Positions 1 through 9,176 are shown, counted from the first letter of the stretch. The stretch: DNA of 64,000 bases from Spinactinospora alkalitolerans (GCF_013408795.1 NZ_JACCCC010000001.1:3224001-3288000), one strand, 5' to 3'. Translations and numbers: made by a program. The notes: a model not told the origin generated them from the letters alone.

Positions 1-54
1 GATCGCGGCGATGGCGATCAGCCACCCCACGGAGAGGTTCGCGGTGTCTGCCAT
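1..54 (-). CDS. N-terminus of a membrane protein, probably a permease (partial)
   Basis: Only the first 18 codons are in the window, reading leftwards from ATG at 54-52. The peptide begins Met-Ala-Asp-Thr-Ala-Asn and runs into a hydrophobic stretch (Val-Gly-Trp-Leu-Ile-Ala-Ile-Ala-Ala-Ile), as expected for the first membrane helix of a transporter. It is divergent from the U32-like/aldehyde dehydrogenase pair starting at 475, with repeated operator-like sequence between them, so a sugar-acid or related permease is plausible. The family cannot be named from 18 residues. Confidence 0.5.
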   Translation of the reverse strand, partial: MADTANLSVGWLIAIAAI

Positions 55-258
55 GGATACGGACCTGTCTGGGGCTGGGGACGCGGCGTCGGCGCGCCCG
101 ATCGGGGGGGAGTCCGGAGCCCGGGCTCGGCGCCTCGCGGCTGCGGCGTGGTCGGGGATGAGGGGGCTTCCCGGCGCCGGCCCGGCCGTTCGCGCCGAGG
201 GGGCGGCGACGCGGCCGGCGCCGGTGCTCGCGCGGACGGTCGAACACGACGCGTTCAA

Positions 259-466
259 TGTGTTCGATATTTCGTACTATGTCTGTTATTTCGGTAGCCT
301 AGAGCGGCCGCACGGCGCGGGTCAAGCCGACAAGTGGCACAGATCACCACCTTTCGACCGGGTGCGCACCGGCCGGTTCCCGGCAGTGGAGCACCACTCG
401 GCGTTGACCCTGATCCGCGCGTCGCCGTAGGCTGACATCCGAAATAAAGAACTGTGTTCGACATTT
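259..466. promoter_or_regulatory. Divergent intergenic control region with repeated operator-like motifs
   Basis: The 420 bases between the partial permease and the gene at 475 hold no convincing coding sequence. The motif TGTGTTCGAYATTT occurs at 259-272 and again at 453-466. The accompanying sequence GTTATTTCGG (285-294) reappears inverted as CCGAAATAAA at 439-448. The two composite sites sit near the two gene starts, as expected for a shared regulator. The regulator is not visible here and presumably lies to the left of the window. Confidence 0.45.
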
Positions 467-474
467 AGGACATC

Positions 475-1452
475 ATGACCGACGCCTCTTCCCCCTTCGT
501 CGCCGGCCGCTCCGCGCTGGAGTCGCTCGGCGTGTCCGGCATCGCCGCCGACCCGCCCGGGTCCGCACGCTCCTTCCCCGACGGCGGCGCCTGGCGCCTG
601 GAGATCCCCAGCGTCGAAGGCCCCCGGGCGATGGCGGCGGTCATCGAGGCCGCCGCCGAGTGGGAGGTGCCCGTGCACCGGGTCTCCCAGGGGTCGGGGG
701 TGACCATGCTGACCGACGGCGAGATCACGGCCATGGTGCAGACCGCCGAGGAGACCGGCATCGAGCTGTGCCTGTTCGCGCGTCCCGGCGCCAACTGGGA
801 CATCGGCGGCGCGCACGCCAGCGCCGCCGGGTCGGTCTCGGCCCGCAGCAGGGGCGGCGCGCAGCTCGCCGCGGGCGTGGCCGAGGCCGAGCGCGCCGCG
901 GGCCTGGGCGTGCGCAGCCTGCTGGTGGCCGACGAGGGCCTGCTGTGGGTGCTGCACCGGCTGCGGTGCCGCGGCGACCTCCCGGCCGACCTGCAGCTCA
1001 AGGTCTCGGTCATGGCGGCCCCGGCCAACCCGGCGGCGCTGCGCGTCCATGAGCTCCTCGGCGCCGACACGGTGAACGTCCCATCGGACCTGACGCTGCA
1101 CCAGCTCGCGGAGCTGCGCGCGTCGAGCCCGGTGGCGCTGGACTTCTACGTCGAGGCTCCGGACAACATCGGCGGGTTCGTGCGCCACCACGAGATCGCC
1201 GAGATCATCCGCGCGGCGGCACCGGTCTACGTGAAATTCGGACTGCGCAACGCCCCGGACGTCTACCCGTCGGGCGAGCACCTCGGCGCCACCGTCGTGG
1301 CCTCGGCCCGCGAGCGGGTGCGCCGGGCCAGGATCGGACTGGACGTCCTCGCCCGCACCCCCGCACCCCCGAAGATGTCCCCGCTGGGAGAGCGCGGGCA
1401 GCCGGCGGCGTCGCGCTTCGAGCTCCCCGTGGCCACCGGGGCCGCCGGGTGA
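475..1452 (+). CDS. Peptidase U32-like barrel protein of a sugar-acid-type locus
   Basis: This is a 325-residue protein without signal peptide or membrane segments. The body alternates hydrophobic strands and helices like a TIM barrel, and the text resembles proteins annotated as U32-family peptidases beside ketoglutarate-semialdehyde dehydrogenases in actinomycetes. I see no classical protease motif, so proteolysis should not be assumed. The ATG at 475 follows AGGA at 467-470. The dehydrogenase gene starts 44 bases downstream, so the two are probably co-transcribed. A lyase or isomerase role in sugar-acid breakdown is possible but is inference. Confidence 0.7.
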   Translation: MTDASSPFVAGRSALESLGVSGIAADPPGSARSFPDGGAWRLEIPSVEGPRAMAAVIEAAAEWEVPVHRVSQGSGVTMLTDGEITAMVQTAEETGIELCLFARPGANWDIGGAHASAAGSVSARSRGGAQLAAGVAEAERAAGLGVRSLLVADEGLLWVLHRLRCRGDLPADLQLKVSVMAAPANPAALRVHELLGADTVNVPSDLTLHQLAELRASSPVALDFYVEAPDNIGGFVRHHEIAEIIRAAAPVYVKFGLRNAPDVYPSGEHLGATVVASARERVRRARIGLDVLARTPAPPKMSPLGERGQPAASRFELPVATGAAG

Positions 1453-1496
1453 GGCCGCCGCGCGACCACCGCACGCCACCCCGAAGGGAGACGACG

Positions 1497-2996
1497 ATGA
1501 CGGAGACCAGCACTCGGGACACGACCGAGGCGGAACTGGACCGCGTCCTGGAGTCGGCCGCGGAGGCCGCCGAGCCGTTCGGCGCACTGGCCCCGCGCGA
1601 CCGGGCGGCCGTGCTGCGCGCCGTCAGCGGCGCCGTCGACGCCTCCGCCGACGAACTCGTGCCGATCGCGCAGCAGGAGACCCGCCTGGCCGAAGCGCGG
1701 CTGCGCGGGGAGCTCGCCCGCACGGGCTTCCAGCTCAGGCTGTTCGCCGACGTGCTCGACGACGGCGGTTACCTGGAGGCCGCCATCGACGGACCCGACC
1801 CCGACTGGCCCGTCGGCCCCCGCCCCGACCTGCGCCGCGTGCTGGAGCCGATCGGCCCCGTGGTGGTGTTCGGCGCGAGCAACTTCCCCTTCGCCTTCAG
1901 CGTCATCGGCGGCGACAGCGCCTCGGCGCTGGCCGCGGGCAACCCCGTGGTCGTCAAGGCGCACCCGGGCCACCCGGAGCTGTCCGTGCGCACCGGCGAG
2001 ATCGTCGCCGGCGCGCTGCGGGAGGCCGGCGCGCCGACGGGAACGTTCGCCGTGGTCCTGGGCGAGGAGACCGGGCGGCGCGCCGTCGTGCACCCGCGCA
2101 CCCGCGCCGTGGGCTTCACCGGTTCGATCCCCGGTGGCCGCGCCCTGCACGACCTCGCCGCGGGCCGCCCCGATCCGATCCCGTTCTACGGCGAACTGGG
2201 CAGTACCAACCCCGTCTTCGTCACCCGCGCCGCCGCGGCCGCGCGCGGCGAGAGCCTCTTCGCGGAGTACGCCGACTCCTTCACCCTCGGCGCCGGCCAG
2301 TTCTGCACCAAGCCCGGCGTCCTGCTGCTGCCGGAGGGCGCCGCCCTCGAACCGCTGGCCGAAGCGGTGCGGCGGCGCCCCGCCGCGGCACTGCTCAACG
2401 AGCGGATCGAGCGCGGTTTCACCGCGGGCCTGCGGTCGCTGGCCGACCACCCCGCGGTCGAGGTGCTCGTCGAGGGCGGCCCCTCCGACGACACCGTCGA
2501 CACCGACGGCGCCGACGGCGGCACCGCGTGGACGCCGTCGCTGGTGCACACCTCGGCGCGGCGGTTCCTGGAGCACCTCGACGACCTGCTGGAGGAGCGC
2601 TTCGGGCCGGTCTCGCTGGTGGTCACCTACTCCGAGGAGTCCGAACTGCTCGGCATCGCCGACGCCCTGCCGGGCCAGCTCACCGCGACCGTTCACGGCG
2701 AGGAATCCGACGGGGTGGCGGCGCCGCTGCTCGACCGGCTGCGCCGGCGCGCGGGGCGCGTCCTGTGGAACGGATGGCCCACGGGCGTCTCGGTCACGCA
2801 CGCCATGCACCACGGCGGCCCCTACCCCGCGACGACCTCGGTCCTGCACACCTCGGTCGGCGGCACCGCGATCCGGCGGTTCCTGCGTCCCGTCTGCTAC
2901 CAGCAGGTGCCCCAGCACCTGCTCCCGGAGGTGCTGCGCGACGGGAACCCGCTCGACGTCCCGAGGAGGGTGAACGGCGAACTGCGGCTTCCGTGA
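1497..2996 (+). CDS. Aldehyde dehydrogenase, alpha-ketoglutarate-semialdehyde (2,5-dioxovalerate) dehydrogenase type
   Basis: This 499-residue NAD(P)-dependent aldehyde dehydrogenase would oxidise 2,5-dioxovalerate to 2-oxoglutarate, the last step in non-phosphorylating breakdown of pentoses, glucarate or hydroxyproline. The catalytic cysteine is about residue 270 in GQFCTKPG, a form typical of this subfamily. The general-base segment ELGSTNP and the nucleotide-binding region ahead of it are present. The ATG at 1497 has AAGGGAG just upstream; an in-frame start at 1449 lacks such a site. It follows the U32-like gene. The lyase or dehydratase that would supply its substrate is not in the window. 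Confidence 0.9.
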   Translation: MTETSTRDTTEAELDRVLESAAEAAEPFGALAPRDRAAVLRAVSGAVDASADELVPIAQQETRLAEARLRGELARTGFQLRLFADVLDDGGYLEAAIDGPDPDWPVGPRPDLRRVLEPIGPVVVFGASNFPFAFSVIGGDSASALAAGNPVVVKAHPGHPELSVRTGEIVAGALREAGAPTGTFAVVLGEETGRRAVVHPRTRAVGFTGSIPGGRALHDLAAGRPDPIPFYGELGSTNPVFVTRAAAAARGESLFAEYADSFTLGAGQFCTKPGVLLLPEGAALEPLAEAVRRRPAAALLNERIERGFTAGLRSLADHPAVEVLVEGGPSDDTVDTDGADGGTAWTPSLVHTSARRFLEHLDDLLEERFGPVSLVVTYSEESELLGIADALPGQLTATVHGEESDGVAAPLLDRLRRRAGRVLWNGWPTGVSVTHAMHHGGPYPATTSVLHTSVGGTAIRRFLRPVCYQQVPQHLLPEVLRDGNPLDVPRRVNGELRLP

Positions 2997-3123
2997 GCCC
3001 ACCGGCCGGCGGCGGGCGCGAGGGCCGGTCGGTGAGCCGGAGCGCGCGACCTCCTTGATTACGGAGCGCTCTTGGGTGATGGTTTTCGGGTAACGGATCG
3101 CCCGGCGAACCTGCGGAGCCCGA

Positions 3124-6100
3124 ATGCGTCGTCCGACGTCCCCCGCCCCTTCCCCCGACACCTCGCCCTCCCCCGACACCTCGCCCTCCCCCGACCCCTC
3201 CCCCGAGCCCGCCGCCGACCCCGCCGCCGACCACGGCGCCGCCCTGCGGCCGCTGGGCCGCCGCGAGCTGTTCGCGGCGACCGGCAGGACCGCGCTGGCC
3301 GGCGGCGCCGTCTGGCTTCTCGACGCCCCCGCCGCGGCGGCCGCACCGCTGCCCGCCGAGGCGGAGGGCGAGCCGAAACTCACCGTCTCAGAGGGCACGA
3401 ACATCTCCGCGACCGCCTCACCCGACGGCCGGTGGATCGCCTTCGACCTGTACGCCTCGATCTGGCTGGCTCCGGCGACCGGCGGCCGGGCCAGGAGGCT
3501 GACCGGCGACCTGCAGGACGCCACCCGGCCCCACTTCGCGCCCGACTCCGGGCGCCTGGTCTTCCAGGGCTACCGCGAGGGCAACTACCACCTGTACGTC
3601 CTCGACCTCCCCGACGGGCGGCCGCGCCGGCTGACCGACGGCCCCCACGACCACCGCGAACCGCGGTTCTCACCCGACGGCGGCACCATCGCCCTGGCCG
3701 CCGACCGCGGCGACGGCTACGGCATCTGGCTCTACGACCTCGAATCCGAGAAGCTGACCGAGCTCACCGGGACCGGCGCCGACGCGGCGGCGCCCAGCTG
3801 GTCCCCCGACGGCGCGGAGGTCGTCCACACCCTCGGCGGGAACAGCGTGCACGCCGCCTCCCTCGACGGAGCGACGCGCGAGCTGGTCGCCGCGGAGGAG
3901 GACACCACCGTGTTCTCCCCGGTGCTGGCCGAGGACGGCGAGACCCTGGCCTACGTGCGGGCCCGCGCCGACACCGTGCGGCTGATGGTCGGCGGGGAGG
4001 CGGTCAGCGGCGATGAGGACGTGTTCGTCGGCGCTCTGACCTGGACCGCCGCCGACCGGGTGCTCTACACCGCCGACGGCCGCGTGCGCGTCCACGAGGT
4101 CGGTTCGGGCCGGACCTCCGACATCGGCTTCCGGGCCTCCGTGCCCTACCGCCGGCCCGAGGTCCGGGGCCCGCGCCGCGACCCCGACGACACGGCGAGC
4201 CACCCGGTGCGCGGAATCGCCGGTCCGGTGCTCTCCCCGGACGGCACGCAGGTGGCCTTCCGCGCTCTGGGCGCGCTGTGGGTCATGCCCATCGGCGGGC
4301 GGCCGCGCGCGATCGTCGAGGACGGCTCGTTCGCCTCCGACCCCGACTGGCACCCCGACGGCGGCTCACTCGTCTACTCCAGTGACCGCGGGGGCGCCCC
4401 CGCGCTGTGGCGGCACCGTCTCGGTGACGGCACCGACGAGCGGCTGACCGATCTCGACGGCGCCCAGATCACGCCCCGATGGGCGCCGGACGGGCGGCGC
4501 ATCGCCTACCAGGACCAGGACGGCGCCACCTGGATCCACCATCTCGACGACGACTCCGCGCAGCAGGTGCTGCCCGCCCTCTTCCAGCCCGGCCGGCCCA
4601 CGTGGTCGCCCGACGGGAGGGTACTGGCGCTCGCCGCGGTGAAACCGCGCTCGGACCGGTTCCGCGAGGGGACCAGCCAGATCCTCACCGTGGACCTCGA
4701 ATCCGGGGAGACCCGCTACATCGAGCCCGCCCCGTACCGGTCCCTGTCCACCCGCGGCGACGACGGGCCGGTGTGGTCCCCGGACGGCTCCCGCATGGCC
4801 TTCGTCATGGAGAGCGTGCTGTGGACCGTCGACGTGGCCGCCGACGGCTCCTTCACGGGCGAGGCCCGGCGGCTGACCGCCGAGGCCACGGACGCCCCCA
4901 GTTGGAGCGGGGACTCCGCGGCGCTGCTGTATCTGAACAACGGGCGGCTGCGCAGGATCGCGGCCGCGGGCGGAGAGCCCGAGACGGTGGCCGTTCCGCT
5001 CACCTGGAAGCGGAACCGCCCGCGCGGGCGGACCGTCGTCCAGGTCGGCGCGCTGTGGGACGGCGAGGCGAAGAGGCTCCGCCGCGACGTCGACATCGTC
5101 ATCGAGGGCAACCGCATCGCGGCCGTCGAGAAGCGCGCCGACCGCACCGGGGAGGAGGGCACGACGGTCGTCGACGCCGCGCACCTGACGGCGATGCCCG
5201 GACTCATCGACGGGCACGTGCACTGGCACCTGCGCGGCCGCCAATGGGGCTCGCGGCAGGGACCGCTGTGGCTGGCCTACGGCGTCACCACCGTGCGCTC
5301 GCCCGGCGATCCGGTTTACCAGATGCTGGAGACCCGGGAGGCGCTCGACGCGGGGAGGGTCCGCGGCCCCCGCTACTTCGCGACCGGCGAGGCGATCGAC
5401 GGCACCCGCGTCTACTACAACTTCATGCGCCCCACCCGCGACGAGGAGCAGCTCGGACTCGAGCTCGGCCGCGCCGTCGATCTCGACTACGACCTGGTCA
5501 AAACCTATGTCCGGCTGCCCGTGGCGCTGCAGAGGAGCGCGGTCGCCCAGTCGCACGCCGAGGACCTGCCGCTCAGTTCGCACTACCTCTACCCGGCGGT
5601 GCGGCTGGGCATGGACGGCATGGAGCACACCGGCGCGACCAACCGGCTGGGCTACTCCCACACCGTCAGCCTGCTGGGGCGGTCCTACGCCGATGCGACG
5701 GGGCTGTTCGCGAAGTCGGGGATGTCCATCACCCCGACGCTCTTCACCTCCCAGGCGATGTACGCCGAGGACACCTCGCTGGCCGACGACGAGCGCACGC
5801 GCGCGTTCTTCCCGGAGTGGGAGTACCGGTCGCTGCGGGACAAGGTCGAGGCCGCCGGGAGCGGCACGCCCGCCGCCAGGCGGGTCGAGGAGGCGCTGAA
5901 GGGCAACGTCGCCATGCTGCTGGAGATCCACCGCAACGGGGGGACGGTGATCGGCGGGACGGACGCGCCGCTGGACAACATCGCGATCAGCCTGCACCAG
6001 AACATGCGCGCGATGGTGCGCCACGGGTTCACCCCCAGGGAGGCGCTGATGGTGTCGACCGGCGCCACGGCGCGGTGGCTGGGGCTGGGCGATGACCTGG

Positions 6101-6384
6101 GCACGGTCGAATCGGGGCGGCTCGCCGACCTCGCGCTGGTCGAGGGCGATCCGCTCTCCGACATCGCGGCGGTCGCGGCGGTGCGGATGGTGGTGGCCAA
6201 CGGCGAGGTGCACACGGTCGAGGAGCTGATGGAGCCCTTCGGCGGCGGCGCCGCACCCACCCGGGGCGCGCGGACCACCGGAGGTCCGGGAGGAACGTCG
6301 GTGCGCGAACCCCTGGCGTCGGCCGCCGACGACCGGTACTGGTGGCACGGTGAGTCGGAGCGGGGCTCCCCGCACCGCTGCTGA
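3124..6384 (+). CDS. Secreted TolB-type beta-propeller/amidohydrolase fusion
   Basis: This 1086-residue protein starts with a Pro/Ser/Asp-rich segment made of a small tandem repeat (SPSPDT units). A twin-arginine-type signal (LGRRELFAATG then a hydrophobic stretch ending in an Ala-rich site near residue 80) follows. Residues ~85-640 contain many SPDG-type blades typical of TolB/WD40-like propellers. Residues ~645-1050 form an imidazolonepropionase-type amidohydrolase with the metal motif HVHWH at 698-702 and a late Asp near 947. Such fusions are thought to be exported hydrolases of small amides or dipeptides; the substrate is unknown. It stands alone and ends at a strong hairpin. Confidence 0.88.
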   Translation: MRRPTSPAPSPDTSPSPDTSPSPDPSPEPAADPAADHGAALRPLGRRELFAATGRTALAGGAVWLLDAPAAAAAPLPAEAEGEPKLTVSEGTNISATASPDGRWIAFDLYASIWLAPATGGRARRLTGDLQDATRPHFAPDSGRLVFQGYREGNYHLYVLDLPDGRPRRLTDGPHDHREPRFSPDGGTIALAADRGDGYGIWLYDLESEKLTELTGTGADAAAPSWSPDGAEVVHTLGGNSVHAASLDGATRELVAAEEDTTVFSPVLAEDGETLAYVRARADTVRLMVGGEAVSGDEDVFVGALTWTAADRVLYTADGRVRVHEVGSGRTSDIGFRASVPYRRPEVRGPRRDPDDTASHPVRGIAGPVLSPDGTQVAFRALGALWVMPIGGRPRAIVEDGSFASDPDWHPDGGSLVYSSDRGGAPALWRHRLGDGTDERLTDLDGAQITPRWAPDGRRIAYQDQDGATWIHHLDDDSAQQVLPALFQPGRPTWSPDGRVLALAAVKPRSDRFREGTSQILTVDLESGETRYIEPAPYRSLSTRGDDGPVWSPDGSRMAFVMESVLWTVDVAADGSFTGEARRLTAEATDAPSWSGDSAALLYLNNGRLRRIAAAGGEPETVAVPLTWKRNRPRGRTVVQVGALWDGEAKRLRRDVDIVIEGNRIAAVEKRADRTGEEGTTVVDAAHLTAMPGLIDGHVHWHLRGRQWGSRQGPLWLAYGVTTVRSPGDPVYQMLETREALDAGRVRGPRYFATGEAIDGTRVYYNFMRPTRDEEQLGLELGRAVDLDYDLVKTYVRLPVALQRSAVAQSHAEDLPLSSHYLYPAVRLGMDGMEHTGATNRLGYSHTVSLLGRSYADATGLFAKSGMSITPTLFTSQAMYAEDTSLADDERTRAFFPEWEYRSLRDKVEAAGSGTPAARRVEEALKGNVAMLLEIHRNGGTVIGGTDAPLDNIAISLHQNMRAMVRHGFTPREALMVSTGATARWLGLGDDLGTVESGRLADLALVEGDPLSDIAAVAAVRMVVANGEVHTVEELMEPFGGGAAPTRGARTTGGPGGTSVREPLASAADDRYWWHGESERGSPHRC

Positions 6385-6400
6385 GGGGCGGCGGGGGTGG

Positions 6401-6439
6401 ACGGGATGGCGTGCCCCGCTGCGGGGCACGCCATCCCGT
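6401..6439. terminator. Bidirectional hairpin terminator
   Basis: A perfect 19-base inverted repeat (6401-6419 and 6421-6439) with one central base lies between the convergent genes ending at 6384 and 6499. There is no T tract, as is usual for actinomycete terminators. Confidence 0.85.
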
Positions 6440-6498
6440 CAGGACTTCAAACGGGCCGGTGCGGGCGGGAGATCACTCCTCGACCGTTCCGTTCCGAC

Positions 6499-7680
6499 TC
6501 ACCGGACCGTCTCGGGGATGTCGTCGTAGCGGGCCGGGTCGGCCTGCTCGACCGAGCCGTCGGCGACGGCGTCCACCATCCCGACCAGGCCGCGTTCGAC
6601 CGTTGACACGAGCTGGCCGCGCATCTTGGCCCCCCAGCTCTGCGTCTGGCCGCGGACCTCGAACAGCACCGTTCCCGAACCGTTGAGCGCGAAGGAGCCC
6701 AGCGCCGTCCCCGGCAGGTCGATGTCCTGGGGGTAGAGGGTCAGGTTGCCGAAGGGGGATTCGCCGCGCTGCAGCTCGTCGTAGGCGGCGAGGGTGAGCT
6801 GCTTCGAGTAGTCGAGGTCGTAGTCCTCGGCGTACTCGGCGTGGTTCCCGATGTCGACGAACTTGCCCGACAGCGACATCGTCACCCGGTCGTCGCCGCC
6901 CTCGACCTCGTAGCAGGGCCCCTGGTGGTGCAGGTCGACGAATGTGTCGACGGAGCCGAACTCGCCGTGCAGGTCCACGTAGAGGTCGCGGACGGCCTGC
7001 GACTCGGGGTGGATGTACCAGCCCGGCTCGCTGGAGGAGCCGGGGAAGTCCGCCGGTCGGGGCACGTAGTCCAGATCGGGGTGGAAGTCGCGGTTGACGT
7101 CGAAGCCGGGGTCGGCCGCGTAGTCATCGCCCTGGCGGGCGCGGTCGTAGTAGTTCCAAGCGGGCTGGGAGCCGGCGAGCTGCGGGAAGTCCTCGACGAC
7201 CTCCTCCCACGAGCGGTCGTTGCCGCGGCGGTCGAGCTCGGCGGCGTCGGGGTTCATCTTCGGGACGGCGACCAGGGTGACCGCCTCGCGCCACTCCTGA
7301 GCCTGCGGCGTGCGGCCGGACATCGTCCGGAGCAGATTCAGCAGCGCCTCCGTGCCGGTCTTCTCGTTGCCGTGGATCTCGCTCTGGACCAGGATGACCT
7401 TGTCGCCTTCCCCCACCCGGGCCGACCAGATCTCACGGCCCTGGTTGGACTGCCCGATGACGTCGACCTGCAGGACTCCGTCCGAGCGCTTCTCCAGGCC
7501 GGTGAGCTCACGCTCCAGCTCGGCGTGGTCGGTCCAGGACGCGGTGCCGGTGTCACCGGTCTGCGTCCCGCAGTTCGCGTTGGTCGGCTCGGCCGACGCG
7601 GGTGAGGCCATCAGGACGGGGAGGACGAGGGCCGCAGCGGCCGGAACGGCCAGAGCGGCCAGGTGACGAGGTCGACGCAT
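6499..7680 (-). CDS. Secreted M14-family zinc carboxypeptidase
   Basis: This 393-residue exported metallopeptidase has an N-terminal signal peptide (Arg-rich start, long Ala/Leu core, cut near ASA-EPT). The zinc-binding HxxE pair is HGNE at about residues 103-106, and a later DLHHQ segment supplies the third ligand region. It should cleave C-terminal residues from peptides outside the cell. The ATG at 7680 has AAGGGA six bases upstream, which is better than the upstream in-frame start at 7722. The upstream spacer is AT-rich, with TTGACA on the minus strand at 7780-7775. It is a single-gene unit facing the MarR gene. Confidence 0.9.
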   Translation of the reverse strand: MRRPRHLAALAVPAAAALVLPVLMASPASAEPTNANCGTQTGDTGTASWTDHAELERELTGLEKRSDGVLQVDVIGQSNQGREIWSARVGEGDKVILVQSEIHGNEKTGTEALLNLLRTMSGRTPQAQEWREAVTLVAVPKMNPDAAELDRRGNDRSWEEVVEDFPQLAGSQPAWNYYDRARQGDDYAADPGFDVNRDFHPDLDYVPRPADFPGSSSEPGWYIHPESQAVRDLYVDLHGEFGSVDTFVDLHHQGPCYEVEGGDDRVTMSLSGKFVDIGNHAEYAEDYDLDYSKQLTLAAYDELQRGESPFGNLTLYPQDIDLPGTALGSFALNGSGTVLFEVRGQTQSWGAKMRGQLVSTVERGLVGMVDAVADGSVEQADPARYDDIPETVR

Positions 7681-7886
7681 CAAAGTCCCTTCGTCGGGCT
7701 CACATTCATGACCATCCGTCACAATGCGAGCATTTTATGTTAACCGTTATAATCAAGACATCCCACATTTCTCCTGTCAAGGGGATCCGATCAGCGGGAT
7801 CATCGCCGGGGGGCCGAGCCGCCGCCTCCCGCCGCCGAGGCCAGGCCGAACGCCCGCCCCTCCCCCAGGGCGCGCTCCGAGCACTC

Positions 7887-7903
7887 TTGCGGATGATCCG
7901 CAA
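7887..7903. promoter_or_regulatory. Perfect palindrome, likely MarR autoregulatory operator
   Basis: TTGCGGATGATCCGCAA is an exact 8+1+8 palindrome that ends 26 bases before the MarR start at 7930. The TTGC...GCAA layout is typical of MarR operators. A -10-like TATGCT lies at 7917-7922, so bound protein would block transcription of a nearly leaderless message. Confidence 0.65.
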
Positions 7904-7929
7904 CGGACCGGATCGCTATGCTGGCGGGC

Positions 7930-8418
7930 ATGACCGCCATGGCCCCCGCTCGCACCGAACCGGACCTGTCGTTCCTGCTGGACCACACCGGTCATGTCCT
8001 GCGGACCCGGATGTCGGCGGCGCTCGCCGAGATCGGGCTCACGGCGCGCATGCACTGCGTACTGGTCCACGCCCTGGAGGAGGAGCGCACCCAGATCCGA
8101 CTCGCCGAGATCGGCGACATGGACAAGACCACGATGGTGGTGACGGTCGACGCCCTGGAGAAGGCCGGCCTCGCCGAGCGCCGCCCCTCCACGAAGGACC
8201 GGCGGGCCCGGATCATCGCCGTCACCGAAGAGGGCGCGCGGGTCGCCGAACGGAGCCAGGAGATCGTCGACCGCGTGCACGAGCAGGCGCTGGCGGCGCT
8301 CCCCGAGGACGAGCGGAAGGTCTTCCTGCGGGCCCTGGACCGCCTGGCCACCGGGCACCTGGCCACGCCGGCCGAGGACTCCGGGACGGTGCGGCGGGCG
8401 CGCCGGCGGGAGAGGTAG
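7930..8418 (+). CDS. MarR-family transcriptional regulator
   Basis: This 162-residue winged-helix regulator has the MarR signature: a recognition-helix region near DMDKTTMVVTVDALEKAGL and the wing Asp-Arg-Arg (KDRRARIIAVTEEG), followed by a dimerisation helix. The ATG at 7930 is preferred over the one at 7918 because the TATGCT sequence next to 7918 looks like a -10 box, making the message leaderless. A perfect palindrome upstream suggests self-repression. The PPOX-type gene at 8631 lies downstream on the same strand and may be part of its regulon. Confidence 0.92.
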   Translation: MTAMAPARTEPDLSFLLDHTGHVLRTRMSAALAEIGLTARMHCVLVHALEEERTQIRLAEIGDMDKTTMVVTVDALEKAGLAERRPSTKDRRARIIAVTEEGARVAERSQEIVDRVHEQALAALPEDERKVFLRALDRLATGHLATPAEDSGTVRRARRRER

Positions 8419-8630
8419 CGGAAACAGAAATATCGTCTACTGCAAAACCATCTGCTACGGTCTCTCTTGTCGCCCCATCCACCGGGGAGACCGCCGTGTC
8501 CGCGTCCGCCGCCTCCGCTCCTTCCGCGCCGGGCTCGTCTCCGGACCTTTCAGCACCACCCGGTAGATCGGCATGGCCATGGACGTCACGGTGCTGTCCG
8601 CTTCCGCACGACCAGCGAGAGGACGACCCG

Positions 8631-9176
8631 ATGGACGCGATCGAGAAGGACGGTCCGGTGAACGCGGGCGGGAACAAGGCCGCGCCGAGCAGCGAGGAAG
8701 AGCGTCAGAGGCCGGGAGCCGGGCCGGCGCCCCGGGCCCTGGCAGAGGAGGAGCTGTCCCGCCTGCTGAGCGAGCAGCGGTTCGGGACGCTGGCCGGTGT
8801 CCGGCGCAGCGGACACCCGCACATGTCCACGGTGCTCTACCACTGGGACCCCGAGAAGCGCGTGCTGCGGGTTCCCAGCACGGCCGGCCGCCTCAAGGTG
8901 CGCCAACTGCGGCGCGACCCGCACGCCGCCCTGCACGTCAGCGGCCCGGACGTGTGGTCGTTCGCCGTCGCCGAGGGCGAGGCGGAGGTGTCTGAGGTGA
9001 CGGCCGTGCCCGGTGACGCTGTCGGGCGGGAGCTGCTGGCCCTGATGCCGGACCGCCCGGACTCCTCGGACGAGGCGGCCTTCCTCGAACAGATGGTGGC
9101 GGAGCGGCGCGTGGTGATCAGGATCGAGGTCTCCCGCCTGTACGGAACGGCCCTGGAGATCCCCGCCGAGAACTGA
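8631..9176 (+). CDS. PPOX-class flavin/F420-dependent oxidoreductase
   Basis: This 181-residue split-barrel protein belongs to the pyridoxamine-5'-phosphate-oxidase-like superfamily (FDOR-B type). After a ~40-residue disordered Glu/Ala/Pro-rich head come the typical elements: ELSRLL, FGTLAGVR..GHPHMSTVLYHWD and RLKVRQLRRDPHAALHV. Family members bind FMN or F420 and reduce quinones, biliverdin-like or nitro compounds; the substrate here is unknown. The ATG at 8631 follows GAGAGGA. It is the second gene after marR, 212 bases downstream. Confidence 0.85.
   Translation: MDAIEKDGPVNAGGNKAAPSSEEERQRPGAGPAPRALAEEELSRLLSEQRFGTLAGVRRSGHPHMSTVLYHWDPEKRVLRVPSTAGRLKVRQLRRDPHAALHVSGPDVWSFAVAEGEAEVSEVTAVPGDAVGRELLALMPDRPDSSDEAAFLEQMVAERRVVIRIEVSRLYGTALEIPAEN

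Noticed and set aside
11-430. A 139-codon plus-strand ORF at the left edge
   Set aside because: It overlaps the divergent permease start and the operator-rich spacer, with no recognisable protein pattern.
3154-3200. Short tandem repeat as a CRISPR-like or mobile repeat
   Set aside because: It is a coding low-complexity repeat (Ser-Pro-Asp-Thr units) within one protein, with no spacers.
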